A stretch of DNA of 11,169 bases from UMGS1387 sp045646465 (GCA_045646465.1 JAZRKT010000130.1:1-11169), one strand, 5' to 3'; shown: positions 4,581-11,169, counted from the stretch's first letter. Made by a program: numbers and translations. The notes: a model not told the origin generated them from the sequence alone.

Positions 4581-6299
4581 TTATTTCAAAAGAAGACTTA
4601 CTGCTTCCTTATAGCTTTCAACCTTGGCAAAAGCCGACTTTTCGTCCTTGTCCGACACAAGATAATAGAACTTTATCTTGGGCTCTGTGCCCGAAGGACG
4701 GACAAAAATTCTGTCGTCACAGTCAGTAATAAAGCAAAGAACGTTGGACTTGGGAAGCTTGATTTCTTCGGTTTTGCCGACGGTGTACGTTATCTTGCTT
4801 GCAAGATAGTCTTCAACAGCCGTAACCTTTTTACCTGCAAGGCTTTGTGGGGCATTTGTTCTTAAGCCTTCCATAAGCTTTTTCATATTTTCCGCACCGT
4901 CCACGCCTGGGAACGAAACATTCTGCACGTCTTCAATGTAGTAGCCGTACTTTTCAAAAATTCCGCACAGAACGTCGTAAAGCGTTTTGCCCTGCTTTGC
5001 GTAGAACGCCGCCATTTCAACAATAAGCATTGATGCGCTTACTGCATCCTTGTCGCGTGCATAAGTTCCGCAAAGATAGCCGTAGCTTTCTTCAAATCCG
5101 AAGATGTAGGAATAAAGCTTTGTTTCTTCAAATTCCGTCATTTTTTCTCCGATGAATTTAAAGCCGGTAAGCACGTTCATAAGCGTAACGCCATTTTTTT
5201 CACAGATTGCATCCGCCAGAGGCGAGCTTACTATTGATTTTATAACACAGGCATTTTCAGGGAGCGTGCCTGTCAGCTTTCTTGCTTCTATGATGTAGGA
5301 AATAAGCATACAGCCAATCTGATTTCCCGTAAGAGGAATAAATTCGTCCTTGTCTGTTCTGAGTATTACACCCGCTCTGTCTCCATCGGGGTCAGAGCCC
5401 ACCATAAGGTCGCAGCCCTCCCGTTTTGCAATTTCGATTGCAAGGCTGAAGCCTTCCTTATCTTCGGGGTTTGGACTTTTAACAGTCGGGAAGGAGCCGT
5501 CAGGTATCATCTGCTCTTCAACACAGTAAAGATGCTTTAAGCCACGACGCTTGAGCACCTCGGGAATAAGAATACGTCCCGTACCGTGAAAAGGCGTGTA
5601 TACAACCTTGAAGGTGTCTGCAACATCGCTTATTGCGTTGCTGTTTACGCTTTGCTCCAGCACTACAGACATATACTTTTCATCAATGTCCTTGCCAATA
5701 ATTTCTATAAGTCCGGCATTTACTCCCTCGTCAAAGTCTGTTTTCTTAACGCCCGCAAAAATGTCAACGCTATCAATGGCGTCAGAAACAACCTTTGCCT
5801 GCTCGGGGCTTATCTGTGCACCGTCCGCCCAGTAAGCCTTGTAGCCGTTATACTGCTTTGGGTTGTGTGAGGCGGTGATGTTTATGCCTGCCGCCGTTTT
5901 CAGCTCTCTTATTGCATAGGAAAGAAGCGGTGTAGGCCGCGGTGCATCAAAAATATAAACCTTGATGCCGTTGGCACATAAAACTTCAGCACAGGTGCGT
6001 GCAAAGAGCTCGGATTTTATTCTTGTGTCACACGCTATAACAACGCCGTCCTTTTCTCTGCTGTTCTCTATAACAAGCTTTGCAAGACCCTGCGTTGCCT
6101 GAGCTACGGTATAAACATTCATACCGTTAATACCTGCTCTTATGATACTGCGAAGACCTGCTGTACCGAAGGACATAGGCGCATAAAAACGCTCCTTGAT
6201 TTCGTTTTCATCGTCTTTAATTGAAATAAGCTCGTCATAAAGCTCTCTGTCAAGTCCTTCAAAGTCAAGCCATTTTTTGTATTCGTTTAAATAGTTCAT
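4581..6299 (-). CDS. pgcA: Phospho-sugar mutase (phosphoglucomutase/phosphomannomutase family)
   Basis: This 572-residue cytoplasmic alpha-D-phosphohexomutase most likely interconverts glucose 1-phosphate and glucose 6-phosphate through a phosphoserine intermediate. Numbered from the ATG at 6299, the catalytic loop TASHNP holds Ser144. The magnesium loop DPDGDR is at 303-308, the sugar-selectivity loop GFEES at 401-405 and the phosphate-binding loop RPSGTEPK at 534-541. Length and order match Bacillus PgcA-like long phosphoglucomutases, though mannose or other phosphohexoses cannot be excluded. The frame is open three codons upstream to a GTG at 6306-6308, but that GTG is part of the Shine-Dalgarno AAAGGTG (6306-6312), which lies 6 nt from the ATG, so ATG is chosen. 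It sits between the TSCPD gene (25 nt upstream) and proS in a likely operon. Confidence 0.93.
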   Translation of the reverse strand: MNYLNEYKKWLDFEGLDRELYDELISIKDDENEIKERFYAPMSFGTAGLRSIIRAGINGMNVYTVAQATQGLAKLVIENSREKDGVVIACDTRIKSELFARTCAEVLCANGIKVYIFDAPRPTPLLSYAIRELKTAAGINITASHNPKQYNGYKAYWADGAQISPEQAKVVSDAIDSVDIFAGVKKTDFDEGVNAGLIEIIGKDIDEKYMSVVLEQSVNSNAISDVADTFKVVYTPFHGTGRILIPEVLKRRGLKHLYCVEEQMIPDGSFPTVKSPNPEDKEGFSLAIEIAKREGCDLMVGSDPDGDRAGVILRTDKDEFIPLTGNQIGCMLISYIIEARKLTGTLPENACVIKSIVSSPLADAICEKNGVTLMNVLTGFKFIGEKMTEFEETKLYSYIFGFEESYGYLCGTYARDKDAVSASMLIVEMAAFYAKQGKTLYDVLCGIFEKYGYYIEDVQNVSFPGVDGAENMKKLMEGLRTNAPQSLAGKKVTAVEDYLASKITYTVGKTEEIKLPKSNVLCFITDCDDRIFVRPSGTEPKIKFYYLVSDKDEKSAFAKVESYKEAVSLLLK

Positions 6300-6324
6300 T
6301 GATTTCACCTTTTGCTTTATCGAT

Positions 6325-6576
6325 TTATTGATTTTCTGCGCTTTCTATTGCTCTTGCAAGCTGGTCAGGGCAGGACGTGCTCTTAAAGCCACACTTGATT
6401 CCCGAAAGCTTTTCAATTGCTGTTTTGGTATCCATACCCTCAACAAGTCTTGCAACACCCTGGGTATTGCCGTTGCAGCCGCCTTCAAATTCCACGCTTA
6501 CAACCTTGCCGTCTTGTACCTCAAGATTTATTGCTCTTGAGCAGGTACCCTTCGTTATATATCTTATTTTTGCCAA
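6325..6576 (-). CDS. TSCPD domain protein, four-Cys TIGR03905-type
   Basis: This small protein is 83 residues from the chosen TTG start. It matches the short stand-alone TSCPD family: KGTCSRAI near the N-terminus, GGCNGNTQGV in the middle, and KCGFKSTSCPDQLA at the C-terminus. Its four cysteines are C12, C34, C62 and C69. The domain is named after the TSCPD motif also found at the C-terminus of some ribonucleotide reductases. The biochemical role of the stand-alone form is unknown, but a metal or nucleotide-related role fits the cysteines. The open frame continues upstream to 6675. TTG at 6574-6576 is preferred because AAAGGA lies 11 nt upstream (6588-6593) and the resulting N-terminus fits the family length. 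The in-frame ATG at 6624 has no ribosome site. It is the first gene of a probable operon with the sugar mutase and proS. Confidence 0.82.
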   Translation of the reverse strand: MAKIRYITKGTCSRAINLEVQDGKVVSVEFEGGCNGNTQGVARLVEGMDTKTAIEKLSGIKCGFKSTSCPDQLARAIESAENQ

Positions 6577-6847
6577 CGTTTTTTCATTCCTTTTTTGAAA
6601 ACATATCTTATTTTCTGTACTCATCACAAACAGTTTTATGCCATTGTACAAAATATCTATTGTAGTATATACCATATATGTTAAAAAACTAAAGGACTTT
6701 TTTTAACAATTCTTGATTTGCCCCTTTTCTTTCAATATATTTTATGTAAAAATACACTTTTTTATAAAAATGTATAGAAGTATTCAAAAAATAGTGGTAT
6801 AATAGATACTGAATATTTATGTACAATCTCAATGAAAGGATACTGCT
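6577..6847. other. Divergent AT-rich intergenic region
   Basis: This spacer between the TSCPD operon (leftward) and the ecfT operon (rightward) is strongly AT-rich. It contains a perfect 9-bp hairpin, GTTAAAAAA (6680-6688) with TTTTTTAAC (6699-6707). The rightward extended -10 promoter is listed separately. For the leftward operon several TATACT/TACAAT-like boxes exist around 6650-6670, but none has a good -35 box at 16-18 nt, so no leftward promoter is called. No small gene or riboswitch is recognised. Confidence 0.6.
6795..6803 (+). promoter_or_regulatory. Extended -10 promoter of the ecfT operon
   Basis: TGGTATAAT provides a perfect -10 hexamer (6798-6803) with the TGn extension. The -35 position (6775-6780) does not match consensus, which is tolerated by extended -10 promoters. 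Transcription would start near 6810 and leave a leader of only about 38 nt, too short for a riboswitch. Confidence 0.65.
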
Positions 6848-7666
6848 ATGCTGTCCGATATAACCCTTGGTCAATATTTCCCCGGAAATTCGGTGATACA
6901 CAGACTTGACCCGCGATTTAAAATAATATGCATAATTCTTTATATAGCGGCAATTTTCACAGCCTCGTCATACATTTCCTTCGGGCTTGTGGCACTATCT
7001 GCAATTGCAATTGTAGCGCTGTCACGCCTGAACGTGTCAATTATTCTCAAAGGCTTAAAGCCTGTTGTGTTTATTGTGGCGTTTACGGTTATAGCAAACA
7101 TTCTGTGGACAACGGGCGAAAAGCCTCTGATTGAATTTTGGGTAATAAAAATATATCCCGAAGGACTTGTTTACGCCTTTCTTATGGCACTTAGAATAAT
7201 CTGCCTTATTGTGAGCACCTTTGTGCTTTTAACCTACACCACAAGCCCCGTCAGTCTTACCGATGCAATAGAAAGACTTCTTTCGCCTTTTAAAAAAATA
7301 GGACTTCCCGTCCACGAATTTTCAATGATGATGACAATTGCTCTGCGCTTTATTCCCACACTTATTGAGGAAACGGAGAAAATCATCAACGCCCAGAAGG
7401 CAAGAGGAGCTGACTTTGAAAGCGGCAACCTCTTTAACAAGGCAAAGGCAATGGTACCCATACTTATACCGCTGTTTGTTTCGGCATTCAGACGTGCTGA
7501 CGAGCTTGCAGGTGCTATGGAGTGCCGTCTTTACACAGGCGGAAACGGCAGAACAAGAATGAAGGTTATGAAGGCAAAAATGTCCGACGGTATGATTCTT
7601 TTGCTTTTTGCCCTTTTCCTCGGACTTATGATAACACTGAAAATAATGCTGGAGAGTGCAATATGA
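6848..7666 (+). CDS. ecfT: Energy-coupling factor transporter transmembrane protein EcfT
   Basis: This 272-residue integral membrane protein is the scaffold of ECF transporters. It couples the ATPases EcfA1/EcfA2 to substrate-binding S components for vitamins or transition metals. Hydrophobic segments are visible at about 25-60, 70-88, 105-130 and 245-267, with a long cytoplasmic region between them. The coupling motif AQKARGADFE (182-191) contains the first Ala-Arg-Gly element. The second is AMECRLY (223-229), followed by GRTRM (234-238), a Firmicutes-type variant. AAAGGA lies 7 nt before the ATG. It overlaps truA by ATGA, and ecfT-truA is a classic Firmicutes pair. However, the ATPase genes that normally precede ecfT are absent: the gene has its own promoter and a divergent operon upstream. 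The substrate is undeterminable, because S components are encoded elsewhere. Confidence 0.94.
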   Translation: MLSDITLGQYFPGNSVIHRLDPRFKIICIILYIAAIFTASSYISFGLVALSAIAIVALSRLNVSIILKGLKPVVFIVAFTVIANILWTTGEKPLIEFWVIKIYPEGLVYAFLMALRIICLIVSTFVLLTYTTSPVSLTDAIERLLSPFKKIGLPVHEFSMMMTIALRFIPTLIEETEKIINAQKARGADFESGNLFNKAKAMVPILIPLFVSAFRRADELAGAMECRLYTGGNGRTRMKVMKAKMSDGMILLLFALFLGLMITLKIMLESAI

Positions 7667-8433
7667 CAGCCGAAGAAAACAGACAGTCAGGTGAAAAAAT
7701 AGCCCTCAGCCTTATGTATGACGGCTCACATTTCTGCGGCTGGCAGGTGCAGAAAAACGGAAAAAGCGTTCAGGCCACCCTTCAGGATGCTTTGCAAAGC
7801 GTGCTTGGCTTTCGCCCAGACGTGTGCGGCTGTTCAAGAACAGACTCCGGCGTTCACGCCAATAACTACGTTTGCCACATTTTAAGAGAAAACGTAAAGC
7901 CCGACAATGAGCGTCTTGTTATGGCACTTAATGCACATTTACGTAACAGCGGTCTTGCAGTAACGTCTGCCGAGTATCGCGATGCCGATTTTCACGCAAG
8001 ATATTCCTGTACGGGCAAGGAATACATTTATAAAATCTGGAACGAAAAATATATGAATCCTCACCTTTCGGGCAAGGCGATGTTTTACCCGAGAGACATT
8101 GACATTGAAGCTCTGAGGTACGTCAGCGATGAGTTTAAGGGTACACACGATTTCCGTTCCTTTATGACAAAAGGCTCTAAAAACGAAGACAATACCGTAA
8201 GAACGGTAAAATATTTTGACGTACAAAAGCAGGACGGTCTGATAACTGTTTCGGTTTGCGCCGACGGCTTTCTTTATAATATGGTGAGAATAATGGTAGG
8301 TACATACCTTGACCTTGCAAGAAAAAAAGCTCCCCAAGGCTCCCTTGCTGAAATAATTGAAGGCAATGACCGTTCACTGGCAGGCGATACCGCACCTGCC
8401 GAGGGTCTTTATTTAAACAGAATTTTCTACTGA
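7663..8433 (+). CDS. truA: tRNA pseudouridine(38-40) synthase TruA
   Basis: This 256-residue enzyme isomerises uridines 38, 39 and 40 in the anticodon stem-loop of many tRNAs to pseudouridine. The N-terminal LMYDGSHFCGWQVQ (17-30) and the catalytic SRTDSGVHA (58-66, nucleophile Asp61) are canonical, as is the RYSCTGKEYIYKI segment (113-125). FLYNMVRIMVGT (203-214) and the C-terminal GLYLNRIFY are also typical. The open frame extends upstream into ecfT to 7522. ATG 7663 is chosen because it overlaps the ecfT stop as ATGA, has GGAG 8 nt upstream (7651-7654), and gives family length with the conserved fold starting at about residue 12. Translational coupling to ecfT is likely. Confidence 0.96.
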   Translation: MTAEENRQSGEKIALSLMYDGSHFCGWQVQKNGKSVQATLQDALQSVLGFRPDVCGCSRTDSGVHANNYVCHILRENVKPDNERLVMALNAHLRNSGLAVTSAEYRDADFHARYSCTGKEYIYKIWNEKYMNPHLSGKAMFYPRDIDIEALRYVSDEFKGTHDFRSFMTKGSKNEDNTVRTVKYFDVQKQDGLITVSVCADGFLYNMVRIMVGTYLDLARKKAPQGSLAEIIEGNDRSLAGDTAPAEGLYLNRIFY

Positions 8434-8466
8434 TTTTCCAACTTCACGCTGAAAGGAAATACACCT

Positions 8467-10131
8467 ATGTCAAACTACATTGCCCTTTACCGAAAATACC
8501 GTCCCAGAGTTTTTTCGGACGTTGTGGGACAGGACCATATAACCAAGGTTTTAAAAAGCGAAATAATGCATGACTCGGTATCCCATGCCTATCTTTTCTG
8601 CGGCTCAAGGGGTACGGGTAAAACCACCTGCGCAAAAATTCTTGCCAAGGCAATAAGCTGTGAAAATCCTCAAAACGGCGACCCTTGCGGTGTGTGCGAC
8701 AAGTGCCTTGGCTTTGACAACTCCTTTGACATTGTGGAAATGGACGCCGCCTCCAACAACGGTGTTGACCATATAAGAGAGCTACGTGAAAAAATCAACT
8801 TTCTGCCTATAGAAATGAAGCGCAGAGTTTACATTGTGGACGAGGTTCATATGCTGTCACCAGGTGCCTTCAATGCTCTTTTAAAAACACTTGAAGAACC
8901 GCCCGAGCACGTTATGTTTATACTTGCCACAACCGAGCTAAACAAGATTCCCGCCACCATTCTGTCCCGCTGTAAACGCTTTGACTTTCACAGAATAGGC
9001 GCCGACGACATTGCAAAAAGACTTGAATATGTCTGTGCCGAGGAAAACATCGGAATGGAAAAGGATGCTATAAACCTTATAGCAAACCTTGCAACGGGAG
9101 CTATGAGAGACGCTTTGAGTATGCTGGAGCTTTTTGTGGGACAGCAGAACGTCACACGAAAGCAGGCAGAGCTGTCTTTAGGCGTTGTGGGCAACGAAAT
9201 TGTCCTTCGTCTTTTGAAGTTTGTTGCCCAAAAAAACTGCGAGGGCGCACTTGAAACAATAAACGATGCTTACTGCTCAAGTAAGGATTTGTCAATTCTT
9301 TGCTCGGAGCTTGGCAATATGCTTCGCGACCTTCTTGTAATGAAGTACGCAAGCAAAAACGTATCGACACTTCTTGACGAACACGGCTCGGACGTTATCG
9401 GAGCTTTACGGGACATTGAGGATTCATTTACACCCGAAAGACTTCTTTACTGCACCGAAATTGTGGAAAATGCCAGCGACAAGCTGACAAGAAGCGGTCT
9501 GTCAAGAAAAACGGTGCTTGAAATTATGGCTATGCGCCTTTGTGACAGCAGGCTTTCAACAAGCACGGCGGCACTTCTTGAAAGAGTTAGCGCACTTGAA
9601 AAAAATCCGCCTGCCGCGGGAGCTTTCCCCCCTGTGCCTTCGTCGGTTCAGACACCAAAGGAGCAGGAGATTGTAATGCCGTCGGATGTGCCAAACGACT
9701 TTGACAGCGTTTTTGAAGCTTCCCTCAACGAGCCTTCGGGTCCTGCCGCAAGAAAGGAAGCCGAGGGAAGAGCGATAAATGATGCTCAGCCTCAAAATGT
9801 TCCCGTATCGCAGAATGCACCGTCACAGTCTTATTCAAATAACTCCCTGGGTGTTGAGATGACAGCCTTCAGCGACCTTCTTGATGCCGTGCACGAGGAT
9901 ATGATTCTTTACTCAATGCTGACAAACGGCGACACAAAGGCGTATATTGACGGCGATGTTTTGAATCTTGTGGTTGAGTCTATCGGCTATTTTATGCTGT
10001 CCTCAAACAACGAAATGCAACAAAAGCTTGCCTTGAACGCAAGCAGGCTTCTCGGCTTTAACGTAACCTTAAAGCTTCATTCGGCACAAAGCGGCAGCAA
10101 AACAAGCGATAACTCCTTTCCCGAAATTTAA
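8467..10131 (+). CDS. dnaX: DNA polymerase III subunit gamma/tau
   Basis: This 554-residue protein is the clamp-loader ATPase of the replicative polymerase, loading the sliding clamp and, as tau, linking polymerase cores to the helicase. The start YIALYRKYRPRVFSDVVGQD is family-typical. Walker A is GSRGTGKT (46-53), the zinc module is C65, C74, C77 and C80, Walker B is VYIVDEVH (121-128), and the SRC arginine-finger motif is at 167-169. Domain III runs to about residue 375. It is followed by a low-complexity proline- and alanine-rich linker (about 380-460) and a tau-type C-terminal domain from about 463. AAAGGA lies 9 nt upstream of the ATG. Two A7 runs in frame X-XXY-YYZ (9230-9236 and 9599-9605) could allow slippage; the second falls exactly at the end of domain III. 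It lies in the ecfT-truA-dnaX operon, 33 nt after truA. Confidence 0.97.
   Translation: MSNYIALYRKYRPRVFSDVVGQDHITKVLKSEIMHDSVSHAYLFCGSRGTGKTTCAKILAKAISCENPQNGDPCGVCDKCLGFDNSFDIVEMDAASNNGVDHIRELREKINFLPIEMKRRVYIVDEVHMLSPGAFNALLKTLEEPPEHVMFILATTELNKIPATILSRCKRFDFHRIGADDIAKRLEYVCAEENIGMEKDAINLIANLATGAMRDALSMLELFVGQQNVTRKQAELSLGVVGNEIVLRLLKFVAQKNCEGALETINDAYCSSKDLSILCSELGNMLRDLLVMKYASKNVSTLLDEHGSDVIGALRDIEDSFTPERLLYCTEIVENASDKLTRSGLSRKTVLEIMAMRLCDSRLSTSTAALLERVSALEKNPPAAGAFPPVPSSVQTPKEQEIVMPSDVPNDFDSVFEASLNEPSGPAARKEAEGRAINDAQPQNVPVSQNAPSQSYSNNSLGVEMTAFSDLLDAVHEDMILYSMLTNGDTKAYIDGDVLNLVVESIGYFMLSSNNEMQQKLALNASRLLGFNVTLKLHSAQSGSKTSDNSFPEI
9599..9606 (+). promoter_or_regulatory. Possible -1 slippage site in dnaX
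   Basis: A7 followed by T gives the heptamer A-AAA-AAT in the reading frame at codons 378-380 (GAA AAA AAT), just after domain III. A -1 shift would add 32 codons and stop at TGA 9702-9704, giving a gamma-like product of about 412 residues. No strong stimulatory stem or upstream Shine-Dalgarno-like element is evident, so function is uncertain. Confidence 0.3.
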
Positions 10132-10146
10132 GTCAGGAGAAAAAAT

Positions 10147-10488
10147 ATGAAAAAGACACTTTTGATATGCACTCTTTTTGTCTGCACCCTTGTTTTGCTA
10201 TGCTTCTGCAGTAGCAGAAAAAGCATTGTGGGCAAATGGATTGACGACATCACCGAAGGCATATATGAATACACCGCCGACGGCTACTATTACGAATACA
10301 TCAACGAAGGCTTTACTACCGACAAGACGCGTTATGAAGTATCGGGCGGAAAAATCACCTACTACATTGATGGACTTGACCCCAAAGACGGCTTCTCGGT
10401 AAGCTACGAATTTGATAAGGACGGCAATCTTGTCATAAACGGTGAAATTGTGTACCGTCCTCTTAATACTCCCGAAAAGGAAGATTGA
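10147..10488 (+). CDS. Small exported or membrane-anchored beta-rich protein
   Basis: This 113-residue hypothetical protein has an N-terminal signal or anchor segment: KK at residues 2-3, then hydrophobic 5-20 with cysteines at 8, 13, 19 and 21. The segment ends LLCFCSS, so C21 is placed like a lipoprotein cysteine, but F20 at -1 departs from the usual small residue and lipidation is uncertain. The mature part starts SIVGKWIDD and alternates short strands rich in Tyr, Gly and Asp (EYTADGYYYEYI, KITYYIDG, FDKDGNLVING). This resembles small beta-barrel domains of the DUF5640/lipocalin-like kind seen in Clostridia; that assignment is tentative. AGGAG lies 7 nt before the ATG. It sits 15 nt after dnaX and overlaps the upstream TTG alternative of rnhA, within the same operon. 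It has no known role in replication. Confidence 0.8.
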   Translation: MKKTLLICTLFVCTLVLLCFCSSRKSIVGKWIDDITEGIYEYTADGYYYEYINEGFTTDKTRYEVSGGKITYYIDGLDPKDGFSVSYEFDKDGNLVINGEIVYRPLNTPEKED

Positions 10489-10490
10489 CA

Positions 10491-10928
10491 TTGAAAACAG
10501 TATCACTATACACCGACGGAGCCTGCAGCGGAAATCCCGGTCCCGGAGGCTGGGGTGCAATTCTCATATATAAGGACACAGAAAAGGTAATGTCAGGCGG
10601 AGAAAAAAACACCACCAACAACAAAATGGAGCTAACGGCGGCAATAGAAGGTCTGTCAGCACTTAAAGAAAAATGCCTTGTAAAGCTGTATTCCGACTCA
10701 AAGTACCTTATTGACGGTATGACACGTGGCTGGGCAAGGTCTTGGCGTGAAAATAACTGGAAAAAATCCGACGGCAAGCCTGCACTTAATGTCGAGCTTT
10801 GGGAAAAGCTTTTAGAGCTTGATGAATACCACGAAATAGAATACATCTGGGTCAAGGGTCATGCGGGAAATCCCTTTAATGAACGGTGTGACAGGCTGGC
10901 GGTACAGGAATATCAGTCTTTTATATAA
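10491..10928 (+). CDS. rnhA: Ribonuclease HI
   Basis: This 145-residue endonuclease cleaves the RNA strand of RNA-DNA hybrids, removing primers and R-loops in the cytoplasm with Mg2+. Catalytic residues align almost exactly with E. coli numbering: D9 in LYTDGACSGNPGPGGW, E47 in NNKMELTA, D69 in YSDSKYL, H124 in VKGHAGNPFNERCD and D134. The handle region with WARSWRENNWKK (81-92) is present, as in the E. coli type. Two in-frame TTG codons are possible starts, at 10485 and 10491. AAAGGA (10476-10481) is 9 nt from 10491 but only 3 nt from 10485, so 10491 is preferred. It is the last gene of the ecfT-truA-dnaX operon and follows the upstream stop codon by 2 nt. Confidence 0.95.
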   Translation: MKTVSLYTDGACSGNPGPGGWGAILIYKDTEKVMSGGEKNTTNNKMELTAAIEGLSALKEKCLVKLYSDSKYLIDGMTRGWARSWRENNWKKSDGKPALNVELWEKLLELDEYHEIEYIWVKGHAGNPFNERCDRLAVQEYQSFI

Positions 10929-10967
10929 ACAGAAGCCGTGCTTAAACCCTTTTTTGAAAGTTTAGGT

Positions 10968-11031
10968 CAAGCCTTTTTAAAGGCTTGCAGTTTCCAAAGA
11001 CAGCGTCTTTGGTCGCTGTCCGCAGACGGCG
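10968..11031. repeat. Three tandem hairpins after rnhA
   Basis: Stem 1 is CAAGCCTT/AAGGCTTG (10968-10975 with 10980-10987). Stem 2 is CCAAAGAC/GTCTTTGG (10994-11001 with 11005-11012) with a 3-nt loop. Stem 3 is CGCTGTC/GACGGCG (11014-11020 with 11025-11031) with loop CGCA and one G-U pair. An alternative stem GACAGCG (10999-11005) with CGCTGTC (11014-11020) would disrupt stems 2 and 3. No T tract follows on either strand. The modular palindromes look like a dispersed intergenic repeat rather than a normal terminator. Confidence 0.7.
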
Positions 11032-11072
11032 AAAAGCTACGAAAATAAAACTGTCCGGTATATGCGCTTCCG

Positions 11073-11169
11073 TTAGATGCTTGCTTTTATAAGAAGTGTG
11101 TTTAGCCTGTCGCATTCCGAGCAAATGTCACAGGCAGACTTGTCTGGAATGATTTTTTTGTACTTTGGC
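11073..11169 (-). CDS. 3' end of an unidentified gene with C-x2-C-x2-C motif (partial)
   Basis: On the minus strand a frame enters from the right edge and stays open for 31 codons until TAA at 11075-11073. The visible C-terminus begins PKYKKIIPDK, continues SACDICSECDRL and ends LLIKASI. The CDICSEC cluster suggests a metal or Fe-S binding tail or redox site. It would be convergent with rnhA. The piece is too short to name. Its reality rests on the motif and on an in-frame stop just before the hairpin-rich spacer. Confidence 0.45.
   Translation of the reverse strand, partial: PKYKKIIPDKSACDICSECDRLNTLLIKASI

Noticed and set aside
6304..6308. GTG start of the sugar mutase three codons upstream of the ATG
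   Set aside because: The GTG is part of the Shine-Dalgarno AAAGGTG and has no ribosome site of its own.
6577..6675. N-terminal extension of the TSCPD protein up to 6675
   Set aside because: The extra residues do not resemble the family, and neither the frame start nor the ATG at 6624 has a ribosome site.
6640..6720. Leftward promoter for the TSCPD-pgcA-proS operon
   Set aside because: TATACT/TACAAT-like boxes exist but none pairs with a convincing -35 at 16-18 nt, so no site was called.
7522..7662. Upstream extension of truA into ecfT
   Set aside because: It lies wholly within ecfT coding sequence; ATG 7663 has the ATGA overlap and GGAG at the right distance.
10942..11124. 60-codon minus-strand frame across the right-end hairpins
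   Set aside because: It runs through the palindromic region and has no domain; the neighbouring frame ending at 11073 with CDICSEC is more gene-like.

Overview
The window looks like chromosomal DNA of a low-to-moderate-GC Gram-positive bacterium of the class Clostridia, probably a gut Oscillospiraceae/Ruminococcaceae-type organism. This is inferred from gene content and style: an archaeal/eukaryote-type prolyl-tRNA synthetase, an EcfT transporter subunit next to truA, a short TSCPD four-cysteine protein, a large Clostridia-type FAD dehydrogenase, AAAGGA/AGGAGG ribosome sites and consensus SigA promoters. No species can be named from the sequence alone.

Layout. (1) 17-1381, minus: FAD-dependent dehydrogenase. 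It is divergent from (2) 1589-2407, plus: the 23S rRNA guanine-N1 methyltransferase RlmA, which ends in a strong intrinsic terminator. (3) 2448-2806: a compact unit that fits no housekeeping gene. It holds a 25-residue hydrophobic peptide ORF with a very strong Shine-Dalgarno, two facing perfect-consensus promoters (TTGACA-N17-TATAAT on each strand), long-range inverted repeats, and an outward terminator beyond each promoter. I read it as a candidate type I toxin-antitoxin module with a cis-antisense RNA. (4) 2807-3098: gene-free, with a perfect hairpin and a diverged tandem duplication. (5) 6576-3099, minus: a probable operon of TSCPD protein, phosphoglucomutase-type sugar mutase and proS. 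(6) 6848-10928, plus: a tightly packed operon ecfT-truA-dnaX-small exported protein-rnhA, with an extended -10 promoter in front. (7) 10929-11169: tandem hairpins, then the 3' end of an unidentified minus-strand gene with a C-x2-C-x2-C motif.

Most genes serve information processing: rRNA modification (rlmA), tRNA modification (truA), tRNA charging (proS), replication (dnaX, rnhA). The rest serve vitamin/metal uptake (ecfT), sugar-phosphate interconversion and an unassigned flavin oxidoreductase. Nearly all are ordinary core genes. The unusual material is the small-peptide/antisense unit at 2448-2806 and the repeat-bearing intergenic DNA next to it. Three genes (rlmA, the TSCPD gene, rnhA) appear to start at TTG, judged from ribosome-site spacing and family alignment.
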